DNA of 64,000 nt from Edaphocola aurantiacus (GTDB lineage: Bacteria > Bacteroidota > Bacteroidia > Chitinophagales > Chitinophagaceae). The translations under genes and the position numbers were made by a program. Positions 33,426-42,029 of the stretch are shown in pieces (position 1 is the first letter of the stretch; each line of letters begins with the position of its first letter). The stretch lies in the NCBI RefSeq assembly GCF_019797745.1, contig NZ_VOSI01000003.1, positions 496,001-560,000 of the forward strand, read 5' to 3'. Below the pieces are notes generated by a model. The model was not told the origin of the DNA. It ran no database searches and saw nothing but the letters and a program-made list of their open reading frames with translations.

Positions 33426-34589
33426 TCACTGTTTTGGATTTACAGCTGTTTTAGGATAATCGTAACGACTCCATTTGCCCATAATTGTACCATTTTTGAT
33501 CAGTATCAGACCGCCATTGCTGCGCATAGCCGTTTTACATACTGTACCATCGATTGCATAAGCATCGGCATCCAGTTTATAGCGGGCTTTGAAACGATTG
33601 GTGGCTGCTTCATCATTAGCAGATAGGATATAGAATCCTATGCCTTTTGCATAACACTCCCGAATCAGATTTTGCAGATCCTGCATGTCTTTGCCTTTCA
33701 CTTTATCTGCATCTTTTACAAACAACAGGTAAGAATAGCCCGGATCTTTAAGCAGTGACTCTGTATAATCCTGACCTGTAAAGTCTCTGATCGCAAAGTC
33801 CTGGATCTTGGGAGTAGCATTGCCTTTTTCTATCAGCGTAGTCTTGCTTTCGATATATTTCAGGTTCCATAAAGTGGAGTCCTGCATAAACTGTTCCTGT
33901 GTAAATTCTACTCTTTTGCCATCTTTTTCATATACCAGCATCGTGGCATATACATCCGGTTTAGAACCGGGAGGCACTTGCATATCATTCCAGATATTAA
34001 CGCCTGGTTTGTATGGCAGACAGTCTCTGAATGGTAAATGTCTTAATGTATAGAATTGTATGGCCAGGGTAATGATGAGTGTTGCAATGATGACAACATG
34101 ACCCCACATTTTCTTGAACAATTCCGGAATGCTGTTACGGCCCAGGAATAATAAGAATACCAGGATCAGTAATATCAGATCCTTGATAAAAGACTGATGC
34201 GCTTTCAGAGGAATACAATCTCCGAAACATCCACATTCCTTGATCTTGCCTGATATGACTGCATAGCCTGTAAGGAAGGTAAAGAATATCGTGAGCAGGA
34301 GAATGAGGAATGATACCGAACGGTATGCGTACCCGATGATCATGGCTACACCTGCCAGTATTTCAAAGGTGATCATGGCTATAGAAATGTACAGGCTGTA
34401 TGCTACAAAAGACTGCATCTTCCATACTTCAAAAAATTCGTCCATCTTATAGGCCAGTCCGGAAGGATCATTAGCCTTGATGAGTCCGGAAAAGATAAAC
34501 AACAGACCTACCAGTACGCGTACGGTATTCAGTATGTAATAACCTGCCTTTTTGTTCTGTGGAGCAATTGCCTGGGCATTCATGTTCAT
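33426..34589 (-). CDS. DoxX-family membrane protein with C-terminal thioredoxin-like domain (BT_3928 type)
   Basis: A 387-aa inner-membrane protein. The N-terminal DoxX/MauE-like part has about four to five helices (17-180) and the motif KECGCFGDCIPLKAHQSF (about 117-134), whose cysteines recur in MauE-type proteins. The C-terminal part (about 265-387) looks like a thioredoxin-type fold without an obvious CXXC. Relatives in Bacteroidota are known only as the BT_3928 family; a role in membrane redox or protein thiol chemistry is an inference. Last gene of a run with the DUF1015 and DUF1599 genes (8 bp after DUF1599). Confidence 0.82.
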   Translation of the reverse strand: MNMNAQAIAPQNKKAGYYILNTVRVLVGLLFIFSGLIKANDPSGLAYKMDEFFEVWKMQSFVAYSLYISIAMITFEILAGVAMIIGYAYRSVSFLILLLTIFFTFLTGYAVISGKIKECGCFGDCIPLKAHQSFIKDLILLILVFLLFLGRNSIPELFKKMWGHVVIIATLIITLAIQFYTLRHLPFRDCLPYKPGVNIWNDMQVPPGSKPDVYATMLVYEKDGKRVEFTQEQFMQDSTLWNLKYIESKTTLIEKGNATPKIQDFAIRDFTGQDYTESLLKDPGYSYLLFVKDADKVKGKDMQDLQNLIRECYAKGIGFYILSANDEAATNRFKARYKLDADAYAIDGTVCKTAMRSNGGLILIKNGTIMGKWSRYDYPKTAVNPKQ

Positions 34590-34597
34590 GATAAAAG

Positions 34598-35149
34598 CTA
34601 TTTATTTTTTTGTTCTTCGATTAAAATTAAGGCAAAAATGGCATAATTGATGATATCGCAAAAATTGGCATCTATACCTTCTGAGATCACGGTCTTCCCG
34701 TCATTGGCCAGTATTTGCTTAATACGCAGCAGTTTGGTCAGGATCAGGTCTGCAAAAGACTCCTGGCTCATATTGCGCCAGGCTTCGCCATAATCATGGT
34801 TTTTCTTCAGCATCAGTTCCCGTACAGAATCCACCTGTACATCATATAATTCCTTAACGGTATCTACCGGCAGATCAAGCGGTGCTTTATCATCCAGGCC
34901 TGCTTGTATGAGAGCAATGTAACCATAATTAATAATACCGGAAAATTCACTTTCTATACTGTCTTCAATCTTCTGTACGCCTTTGTTTTCCTGTATCTGG
35001 CGTATACGCCAGGCTTTGATATAGATCTGGTCTACAATAGAAATCGGACGCAGCATACGCCAGGATGTACCATAGTCTGCTGCTTTTTTCAGAAACACGT
35101 CTTCACATGTACTGATCACTCCGTTATATTGTGCTGTTGTATTATTCAT
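34598..35149 (-). CDS. DUF1599 protein with internal duplication
   Basis: A 183-aa cytoplasmic protein built of two similar halves. CEDVFLKKAADYGTSWRMLRP (about 15-35) and IKAWRIRQIQENK (about 44-56) correspond to RELMLKKNHDYGEAWRNMS (about 110-128) and TKLLRIKQILANDG (about 136-149). Each half has KK-x-DYG-x-x-W-R and ends with FxxIINYxxxALI. The DUF1599 family has been described as a nucleotide-modification-associated domain with similarity to all-alpha NTP pyrophosphatases; the enzymatic role is unproven. It starts 2 bp after the DUF1015 stop and precedes the DoxX gene by 8 bp. Confidence 0.85.
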   Translation of the reverse strand: MNNTTAQYNGVISTCEDVFLKKAADYGTSWRMLRPISIVDQIYIKAWRIRQIQENKGVQKIEDSIESEFSGIINYGYIALIQAGLDDKAPLDLPVDTVKELYDVQVDSVRELMLKKNHDYGEAWRNMSQESFADLILTKLLRIKQILANDGKTVISEGIDANFCDIINYAIFALILIEEQKNK

Positions 35150-35151
35150 TA

Positions 35152-36405
35152 TTATTGTTTCGTGCTATGATTAAGTAAGTGTACTACCAGACCGTCTCTC
35201 GTTTTGGGTTCAAACCAGGTCGATTTAGGAGGCATTACAGAGCCGCTGTCGGCTACTTCAAATAATTGTCCCACACTAACCGGATAGCAAGAAAAGGCCA
35301 TCGCCATATCTCCGCTGTCTACCCGCTCCTGCAGGTATGATAAGCCGCGGATACCACCTACAAACTCCAGGCGGTTGTCGGTCCGCGGATCATGGATACC
35401 CAGGATCTTGCTGAATATATTCTGCTGCAGGATACTGACATCCAGTATGTCTACAGCATTGTCTTTATAAGAACCCGGCTTAACTTGCAGCTGGTACCAT
35501 TGCTTACCCAGGTACATACCGAATTCATGCGGTTTGGCCGGGCGGTACGGTGTATTGTCCGGTACAGCAGTGAGGTCAAAGTCCTGTTGCAATGCTTCCA
35601 GAAATGCTTCCTTGCTGATCGTACCCATATCCAGTACCAGTCGGTTGTAATCCATAATGGCAACCTGGCTTTCCGGGAAGATGCAGGTAAGGTAATACTG
35701 GTCAGCGGTGGCGATCCCCTTTTTCTGGGTAAATTCTTCTGCTACCTGAGATGCAGATGCGGTACGATGGTGACCGTCTGCAATATACGTATTCGGTACC
35801 TGCTCCTCGAAAACAGTGGTCAGGTGCGCTATGATTTCCGGATTGTCCACTACCCAGAAAGTATGGCTGATCTGATCTTCAGAAGCGAACTTATATACCG
35901 GCTGGTGATTGGTTTTCCAGTCTTCCAGCGTACGGTTCATATCGGATACATCTTTACAGGCCAGGAATACCAGTCCCGTATGTGCACCGGTTACTTTAAT
36001 ATGGTTAGCGCGGTCCAGTACACGGTCCGGTTGCGTAAATTCATGCTTCTTGATGCGATCCTCTGCATAGTCTTCCAGCGAAGAGCAGCACACCAGTCCT
36101 GTCTGACTGCGGCCGTTCATCACCAGTTGGTATATATAGTAACACTCCTGGTTGTCCTGTATCAGGATACCTTCTTTAATAAAACGCTCCAGGTTATCTT
36201 TCGCCTTCAGGTATACTTCCGGACTGTTTCGATGTGTTGTCTCCGGCAGATCGACTTCTGAACGGGTAATGTGATTAAAATTGAAATGATTCCATTTAGA
36301 TGCATTTAACTCATCTTTATTGGAAACATCATAGGGCAAGGCAGCCACTTTCTCGACTATATCAGCTCTTGGACGCAAACCTTTAAACGGTGCTATTTTT
36401 GCCAT
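35152..36405 (-). CDS. DUF1015 family protein
   Basis: A 417-aa cytoplasmic protein spanning the whole DUF1015 family, starting MAKIAPFKGLRPRAD. Conserved features are PYDVSNKDE (about 24-32), NFNHITR, and the central YIADGHHRTASASQ (about 210-223), whose His-His pair and Asp suggest a metal- or phosphate-binding site. In other Bacteroidota and in Firmicutes the gene often follows serine biosynthesis genes; none are here. Function unknown. First gene of a tight three-gene run with DUF1599 and DoxX. Confidence 0.88.
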   Translation of the reverse strand: MAKIAPFKGLRPRADIVEKVAALPYDVSNKDELNASKWNHFNFNHITRSEVDLPETTHRNSPEVYLKAKDNLERFIKEGILIQDNQECYYIYQLVMNGRSQTGLVCCSSLEDYAEDRIKKHEFTQPDRVLDRANHIKVTGAHTGLVFLACKDVSDMNRTLEDWKTNHQPVYKFASEDQISHTFWVVDNPEIIAHLTTVFEEQVPNTYIADGHHRTASASQVAEEFTQKKGIATADQYYLTCIFPESQVAIMDYNRLVLDMGTISKEAFLEALQQDFDLTAVPDNTPYRPAKPHEFGMYLGKQWYQLQVKPGSYKDNAVDILDVSILQQNIFSKILGIHDPRTDNRLEFVGGIRGLSYLQERVDSGDMAMAFSCYPVSVGQLFEVADSGSVMPPKSTWFEPKTRDGLVVHLLNHSTKQ

Positions 36406-36434
36406 GCAGTTTAATTTATTTTTTTGAAGAAGGC

Positions 36435-36442
36435 CAAAATTA
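36435..36442 (-). promoter_or_regulatory. Promoter -7 element of the DUF1015 run
   Basis: On the minus strand this reads TAATTTTG, matching TAnnTTTG, 29 nt before the ATG. Confidence 0.5.
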
Positions 36443-36470
36443 AGGTATTATTTTTATTTTATTTCTCTTG

Positions 36471-38246
36471 CTAAAAGTAGGTTACATATCCAAAATGGAC
36501 TTTGGTATTTCTGAACTGGAAAGGCTCCTGGTCCAGCTTGCCCAAGGCCAGTACCACATTGAAGATGCCGGACTTACTTTCGAGGCTTATACCGGTTCCG
36601 AAACTGAGCGGTGTACTGGTCTTATTGGTAAGATTATACCGGGTATAGGTCTTGCCACCATCGGCAAAGAGAAAGAAATAGGATTGTGGAGAAAGCAGGG
36701 TCCTTAACTCTGCCGTAAATACATGGTACTGATTCACATAAATACTACGCTCATCAAAACCACGGAGTAATTTAAAGCCCCCGATCTGGTATAGTTCATT
36801 CTGATACAGGTTTTGGCCGCTGATATACCCACCTTCATAACCGGTTTTGATCGTCAGCAGTTTAGCCAGGGGTATAAAATATTGCAGGGAGGCCAAAGCA
36901 CGATACTGCACCTTGTCCCTATTGGCAGCCTCGTACAGGCTGTTGTAATCAAACCCATCATTGATTGAAAGTATGTTGTCATTGGGCAATACTTTCCGTT
37001 GCAGGGCAGCCATACTGATTTGTGCCGCCCAGCCCCTGACCGGGTTTTGTATATGATTGGTCCGGTTCATTACATACTCTACATTCAATCCACGGGTATT
37101 GATATCAATATTGTCATTCAGGGTCTTGTATTGCTGTACAAACGCGATATCGGGATTAGCTACCCTGTTATTGTATAACTGAAAGGCAATACGGATATAA
37201 TCTTTGGAGGTGAAGAGGTAGCGAAGGCCTGCCTCGTAAGACGTGCGGCGGAATAAGGTATCTCTCCCAAAGTATTCAAACTTTGCATCAACAGCTATAT
37301 TCGAGCCCATGATGTATGGAACGATCAGTCCCGCATTGAGTTGTGGTGACCGGACCTGCAGATTCTTGTAGGTAATATTAAATGTTTCGCCATAGCCCAT
37401 GGTATTATTGAGCAATAGCAGTATGTCAGCGGTCCAGGTAAAACGCTTGCTGGACTCACTATTAGGCTGCAGTCCTACCAGTGCATTGATCTGGTTTGAT
37501 TTTTTATCATTCAGGTAGAGGTCCAGGTTGTTGCGGTCTATGGTAAAATTCATGATCCAGGGCTGAGATTCCTGGAGGAAAGGTAATTCCTGGATTTTTT
37601 TAGAAATATTCCGGACTGCTTTTTCATTATATGGTTTGCCTTCTTTGATACCCAGATAAGATTGAAGGAACAGGCGGTCTACCTGAGCATTGCCCGATAA
37701 ACGCATAGAGTCTATTGTGATATACGGTCCTTTGTTTAAGCGCAACACCGCGTGCAACACCCGCGCACTATCAAGCTGTATACTGTCCAGGTAGGTCTGT
37801 GCAAAGGGATACCCATTGTTTTCTGCATAGACAAGTATCTGCTCCATCAGGTTACCTATCCTTTGGGCACTCAATACCTTGTTGGTATAATCCCGTTCTA
37901 TGATACCTGTATTATTCAGGATGACTCTGGGAATATCGTGCAGGCTTATCTTACCGATGGTATATACCGGGCCGGTATGGATAATAGTATGTATGGTATC
38001 TGCCTGCACCTGCCAGCTGTCGGCAGCTGCTTCAAGATATCCTTTTTTGTGCAGGTTGGAGATAAGCCCCTGGACAAAATCACGGGCCAGGTATTCATTG
38101 CTGAACGTCTTGTTTTGTGCCTCTTTAAATAATTGAGGATCCCTGCTGTCTATATACAACACTTTGCGCAGGCTGTCCTGCGCCTGCACACGGGCTATCG
38201 TAAGCCCCAGTATGATGCATAACAACAGGTATCTGATCACAATCAT
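36471..38246 (-). CDS. BamA/TamA-family outer-membrane protein (POTRA plus barrel)
   Basis: A 591-aa outer-membrane protein. A signal peptide (to about residue 22, ...ARVQAQ) is followed by POTRA-like repeats (about 45-245; GPVYTIGKISLHDIPR and GPYITIDSMRLSGNAQ are typical POTRA starts). The C-terminal barrel (about 255-591) has the family's GGFKLLRGFDERS and FLFADGGKTY motifs and ends GYVTYF. It is shorter than BamA (usually five POTRAs), so it is more likely a TamA- or PlpD-like relative than the essential BamA. Its start overlaps the stop of the DUF5074-like gene by 4 bp, so the two are translationally coupled. Confidence 0.88.
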   Translation of the reverse strand: MIVIRYLLLCIILGLTIARVQAQDSLRKVLYIDSRDPQLFKEAQNKTFSNEYLARDFVQGLISNLHKKGYLEAAADSWQVQADTIHTIIHTGPVYTIGKISLHDIPRVILNNTGIIERDYTNKVLSAQRIGNLMEQILVYAENNGYPFAQTYLDSIQLDSARVLHAVLRLNKGPYITIDSMRLSGNAQVDRLFLQSYLGIKEGKPYNEKAVRNISKKIQELPFLQESQPWIMNFTIDRNNLDLYLNDKKSNQINALVGLQPNSESSKRFTWTADILLLLNNTMGYGETFNITYKNLQVRSPQLNAGLIVPYIMGSNIAVDAKFEYFGRDTLFRRTSYEAGLRYLFTSKDYIRIAFQLYNNRVANPDIAFVQQYKTLNDNIDINTRGLNVEYVMNRTNHIQNPVRGWAAQISMAALQRKVLPNDNILSINDGFDYNSLYEAANRDKVQYRALASLQYFIPLAKLLTIKTGYEGGYISGQNLYQNELYQIGGFKLLRGFDERSIYVNQYHVFTAELRTLLSPQSYFFLFADGGKTYTRYNLTNKTSTPLSFGTGISLESKSGIFNVVLALGKLDQEPFQFRNTKVHFGYVTYF

Positions 38247-39322
38247 TCAAAGTAAAAATAACCCGGTCCCAATTCTGCCAGGAATTGTTTTACAGGTGTG
38301 CCATCCGGCCTATAAACGAGTACACTACCCTTTTGTATAAATCCTTTCGGGTCTCCGACATAGATCAGGCCCGTAGCCGGGTCTATGCCTAATGCCCAGA
38401 AATATTGCAATTGTTGTGCCGCGATAAAGGCCTGAGTTGGCGCCTGTGTCGCGGTAATCGGCATTCTGTAAATACCATTGTAGGCATTGGCAGTACCCTG
38501 GTAATTCACCCCGATAAAATAAATCGTATCCTTAGCCGGGTTAAATGCCGGTTTAATCAGATCTGCATCGCTTCCGAAGGAAATGGTTTTGATAATACTA
38601 CCCGAAACCGGGTCCAGCTGTGTCAGCGTTGAAGGTTTGTTATAGGTATGATTACCGGCCAGTACCCATAATTTCTGATTCTTATCTACCAGTACCTGTG
38701 TAGGTGCATAGCCACCAATATTGATCTGGCGGCTGATGACATTTGTAGAAGGATCAATTTCATAAATGAAATTGCAACCGGTATCCCAGGGGCATACATA
38801 CACTTTATTATTCAATAGTGTAATACCCTCATTATTCTTGTTAGTGGTGGCTATAGTATCTGTGATCTGGTTGGTAGTTGGATTCAGGACAAATATGCGA
38901 CGGCCATACATACTGGTAATATACGCTTTGTGCTGATCTACTATCTGTATATAACGCGGCTGATTTACACTGATCTCCCCCTGTTTGACAAAAGTTTTTT
39001 TGTCTACAATAACAATCTTATTGGAATTGTTCACTACCAGGTACAGTTTACCATTCCATACCGTAAGGCTCTGAAGTACATCGCCAAGCGGTGCATTATT
39101 TGCAATAGTATACACATTATTGATAATGCTGTCTGTAACTGTATTGATATAGCTCAGCGAAGCATTGCCATTACCGAATACCCCTTCATTGGCAATCAGT
39201 ATCTTCCGGTCTTCAGTAGCAGGATTACCGGTATTGCCGGGATTCGGCTTGTCTTTAACACAGGCTGTAAACAGCACAATACTGCAGCAGAACAGTATTA
39301 GTCCTTTGAAATATTGACTCAT
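38243..39322 (-). CDS. Lipoprotein with beta-propeller (DUF5074/YncE-like)
   Basis: A 359-aa lipoprotein. The lipobox is LFTAC with Cys21. A low-complexity linker (KDKPNPGNTGNPATED) leads into repeated beta-propeller blades, for example VWNGKLYLVVNNSNKIVIVDKKTF, QHKAYITSMYGRRIFVLNP and NNKVYVCPWDTGCNFIYEIDPST. DUF5074-type propellers in Bacteroidota are often coded beside TonB receptors and are thought to bind ligands at the cell surface. Here the partner is a BamA/TamA-like protein instead (4-bp overlap), with a glutathione peroxidase gene 14 bp upstream. Confidence 0.82.
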   Translation of the reverse strand: MSQYFKGLILFCCSIVLFTACVKDKPNPGNTGNPATEDRKILIANEGVFGNGNASLSYINTVTDSIINNVYTIANNAPLGDVLQSLTVWNGKLYLVVNNSNKIVIVDKKTFVKQGEISVNQPRYIQIVDQHKAYITSMYGRRIFVLNPTTNQITDTIATTNKNNEGITLLNNKVYVCPWDTGCNFIYEIDPSTNVISRQINIGGYAPTQVLVDKNQKLWVLAGNHTYNKPSTLTQLDPVSGSIIKTISFGSDADLIKPAFNPAKDTIYFIGVNYQGTANAYNGIYRMPITATQAPTQAFIAAQQLQYFWALGIDPATGLIYVGDPKGFIQKGSVLVYRPDGTPVKQFLAELGPGYFYFE

Positions 39323-39336
39323 TCAGGCAGATAATA

Positions 39337-39879
39337 TTATTTAATCAGAGATACAATCTCTTCGCTCATTGGCTTGGTAGCCGGGCTGAAATGCTGTACC
39401 AGCTTACCTTGTTCATTGATCAGGTATTTCTGGAAATTCCATTTTACAGAACTGCTTTCCACACCATTATAATCCTGGGTAGTAAGCCATTGATAAATCG
39501 GAGCCATATCTTTTCCTTTTACAGAAATCTTAGCCGCCATAGGGAAACTCACGCCATAGTTTTTCTTACAGAACTCAGCAATCTCGTTATTGCTGCCCGG
39601 TTCTTGGCTCATGAAATTGTTAGCCGGGAAACCAATAATAACCAGTTTGTCTTTATACTGTTTGTATAATTCTTCCAGTTCTTCGTATTGCTTGGTAAAA
39701 CCACACTTAGAAGCGGTATTTACAATCAGGATCTTTTTGCCTTTAAAATCAGCAAAGTCTATAGTGGAACCGTCCAGGGCTTCTACCTTGAACTCATAAA
39801 TTGATTTCGGAAGCTGTGCATTTGCTTTTGGTTTGCAGGCAAACAGGAAAGAGAGGAGGCCCATAAGGAAGTATTTCAT
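39337..39879 (-). CDS. Glutathione peroxidase family protein, exported
   Basis: A 180-aa thioredoxin-fold peroxidase. The peroxidatic cysteine is in NTASKCGFTKQYEELEELY (Cys near residue 58). The family's FPANNFMSQEPGSN and KWNFQKYLIN (Gln and Trp of the catalytic tetrad region) are present. It is the Cys type, not the selenocysteine type. An N-terminal hydrophobic stretch ending LFAC (Cys15) looks like a lipobox, so it is probably a lipoprotein acting outside the cytoplasm; bacterial members usually use thioredoxin-like donors. First gene of a run with the propeller lipoprotein and the BamA-like gene. Confidence 0.9.
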   Translation of the reverse strand: MKYFLMGLLSFLFACKPKANAQLPKSIYEFKVEALDGSTIDFADFKGKKILIVNTASKCGFTKQYEELEELYKQYKDKLVIIGFPANNFMSQEPGSNNEIAEFCKKNYGVSFPMAAKISVKGKDMAPIYQWLTTQDYNGVESSSVKWNFQKYLINEQGKLVQHFSPATKPMSEEIVSLIK

Positions 39880-39911
39880 TATTGTGAATTTTAAATATTA
39901 ATTAAGCAGTT

Positions 39912-39919
39912 CAAAGTTA
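39912..39919 (-). promoter_or_regulatory. Promoter -7 element of the peroxidase-propeller-BamA run
   Basis: On the minus strand this reads TAACTTTG, matching TAnnTTTG, 32 nt before the ATG. Confidence 0.55.
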
Positions 39920-39932
39920 CGGTAAAATGTAC

Positions 39933-41216
39933 TTACGAAATCGGTTTCAACCGGTATTGGCTCTGTTCAAAGAAAATAACAATACTTACAAAGAGGCTAA
40001 CGATCATCAGGTATAAATATGGAACCTGTATAAAGAACAGGAATACTGCCAGGTATATCTTAAAAGAGCCCATCAGGAAGATGCGGTGATTAATGTTATT
40101 TCTTTTAAACCAATACCAGATGCCTAATATTAATGTAGTACCCAGGGAGCAGATCACATGTGCTTTTTGCAAAAGTTTTAGCCTTTGTGTAATCGGGATT
40201 GTGTCTAACTCGAAAAACTTAAATGCAATCCCCTGCCCTGCATACAGGTGAAAAGGCTTGCCTGTAGCTGTATTGATGTGCTTCCATTCTCCCAAAGCGG
40301 AGGTGTCATAGTATTTATAGCCTCTGTAGAACAATCCCCAATCCTTACTAAGGAACGGGATAATGTATATGACCCCAACAAACAATGCGACGGTAATAAC
40401 TGTCTGCCAGAATTGTTTACGAGGTTCGGCCCACCAGACCACTGCTGTTGCGAGTGGTAACCATAACAGCAGGCTGTAACGTGACATCAGGCATATTCCG
40501 ATTATTAATCCGCGGAAAATGGCATTACTGCTATTAAGGCTGCAGATAAGCAGCATATAATAACCGGCTACCATAATCTCAATGGTATGACCAATTATAG
40601 TATCATTGTAATAACAAATATAAAAGTAAGACAGTGCCAGTGCCAGCGGGCCTGATACCTGTACAATAATACTGGAAGAACGGTAACTGCGCACCAACAC
40701 AATTACAGATGCCAGGAGCCAGATGCCGAGCGCAATCCAACGATAGTCGAAATGGCCTTTTTCGGCAATAAGATAGGGCATCCACTGCATGGGCAGGTAA
40801 GTAACCGGTAAATGATATCCGAATTTTTCGATGGGTTCGTAAACGAAAGAACCATTCAGGTACCGGGTACATAGTTCCTGTACTGTTGGAATGACGTCGG
40901 AGGAGGAAAGGCCGATCGGTATGCGGGTCATGATCTTACCGGCATCAATAGTTATAATAATGACTGCCAGCAGGCACAGGACTGCAAAGATGCCCGCCAG
41001 CCAGCGGCGCGATGCAGGTGCTGCAATAATTACTGTTTTTTTGTAAAATTTAGCCAGCAGGCATAAACCAAATGCCAGGCTGGAAAAGAAATAGCCGAAT
41101 GAATTGACCGTCTGGCCGAAGAATTTTTTAGCATATATGCTAAACAGTACTTCAAGGGCGATGCAGAGGAAAAATACTATATCATAGGAAGAAAAGCGTT
41201 TGCTTTCTACAAGCAT
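39933..41216 (-). CDS. Polytopic membrane protein, GT87/DUF2029-like mannosyltransferase fold
   Basis: A 427-aa integral membrane protein with ten or more predicted helices. The first external loop after helix 3 contains IDAGKIMTRIPIG and SDVIPTVQELCTRYLNG (about 92-125), similar in place to the Asp-bearing loop of GT-C glycosyltransferases such as GT87, which take sugars from polyprenyl phosphates. The assignment rests on topology and this loop only, so it is tentative. No glycan cluster is nearby. It is divergent from ispD and stands alone. Confidence 0.65.
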   Translation of the reverse strand: MLVESKRFSSYDIVFFLCIALEVLFSIYAKKFFGQTVNSFGYFFSSLAFGLCLLAKFYKKTVIIAAPASRRWLAGIFAVLCLLAVIIITIDAGKIMTRIPIGLSSSDVIPTVQELCTRYLNGSFVYEPIEKFGYHLPVTYLPMQWMPYLIAEKGHFDYRWIALGIWLLASVIVLVRSYRSSSIIVQVSGPLALALSYFYICYYNDTIIGHTIEIMVAGYYMLLICSLNSSNAIFRGLIIGICLMSRYSLLLWLPLATAVVWWAEPRKQFWQTVITVALFVGVIYIIPFLSKDWGLFYRGYKYYDTSALGEWKHINTATGKPFHLYAGQGIAFKFFELDTIPITQRLKLLQKAHVICSLGTTLILGIWYWFKRNNINHRIFLMGSFKIYLAVFLFFIQVPYLYLMIVSLFVSIVIFFEQSQYRLKPIS

Positions 41217-41295
41217 ATAATGTTGTTTTTTAGGTGATTGTGATTAAGGGTTCCTGCGAAAATAGTAAATATTAGGGGCAAATGTCTGTTCTGAT

Positions 41296-41303
41296 TACCT
41301 TTG
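41296..41303 (+). promoter_or_regulatory. Promoter -7 element of ispD
   Basis: TACCTTTG matches TAnnTTTG and lies 30 nt before the ATG at 41334. Its presence argues against the in-frame TTG at 41301, which lies inside it, as the start. Confidence 0.6.
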
Positions 41304-41333
41304 CAGCTGATATCAAAGACCACTAACGATTCC

Positions 41334-42029
41334 ATGAACTCCGAAAATACAAACTGCATTGCCGTAATCGTAGCCGGAGGCAAAGGCCTTAGGATGCAGA
41401 CTGCAATACCTAAACAGTTTTTACCATTACAGGATAAGCCCGTGCTATACCATACCGTTGCTGCGTTTCAGCAGGCCATTCCAGGTATACGTATCGTACT
41501 GGTGCTGCCTGAAGACCATATCAGTTATGCCAATATGATCCTGCAGCAGTTTGCCGGAGGTATAGATGTAACAATCATAACCGGAGGTAATACCCGTTAC
41601 GAGAGTGTACGCAATGGCTTGCGGGAAGCTGGTACAGATGATATTATATTTGTGCATGACGGAGTGCGTCCGCTCCTCTCTTCTGCTTTGATTCAACGAT
41701 GCTTTATGGCTGCGGAAATGCATGGCTCTGCTATTCCTGCGGTTGCTGTCAGTGACAGCATCCGTGAAGTGACAGAAACCGGCTCTAAAGGGGTGAACAG
41801 GGAACAACTGCGGGCTATTCAGACACCACAGACCTTTAAAGGCTCCATTTTGCTTCCTGCATTCGAACAAGCTTACCAGGATAGTTTTACAGATGAAGCC
41901 TCTGTTGTTGAGGCATATGGTCAACAGGTCTTCCTGGTGGAAGGAGAAAAAACAAATATAAAAATCACCACACCGGAAGATATGATATTTGCTACCGCTA
42001 TTTTAACGCTACATCATGAACAGAAATAA
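41334..42029 (+). CDS. ispD: 2-C-methyl-D-erythritol 4-phosphate cytidylyltransferase
   Basis: A 231-aa enzyme of the non-mevalonate isoprenoid pathway; it makes CDP-methylerythritol from MEP and CTP. The nucleotide-binding signature AVIVAGGKGLRM (10-21), then PKQFLPLQDKPVLYHT, VHDGVRPLLS and the CTP-contacting TPQTFKGSIL match the IspD family and length. The Arg in GLRM is the catalytic one. I start it at the ATG at 41334 because the promoter element covers the alternative TTG. The stop overlaps the next gene by 14 bp, which suggests coupling. Confidence 0.93.
   Translation: MNSENTNCIAVIVAGGKGLRMQTAIPKQFLPLQDKPVLYHTVAAFQQAIPGIRIVLVLPEDHISYANMILQQFAGGIDVTIITGGNTRYESVRNGLREAGTDDIIFVHDGVRPLLSSALIQRCFMAAEMHGSAIPAVAVSDSIREVTETGSKGVNREQLRAIQTPQTFKGSILLPAFEQAYQDSFTDEASVVEAYGQQVFLVEGEKTNIKITTPEDMIFATAILTLHHEQK

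Noticed and set aside
35392-36261. Long open frame (289 codons) on the plus strand opposite the DUF1015 gene
   Set aside because: It lies wholly inside a clear minus-strand family gene and shows no domain, signal peptide or promoter of its own.
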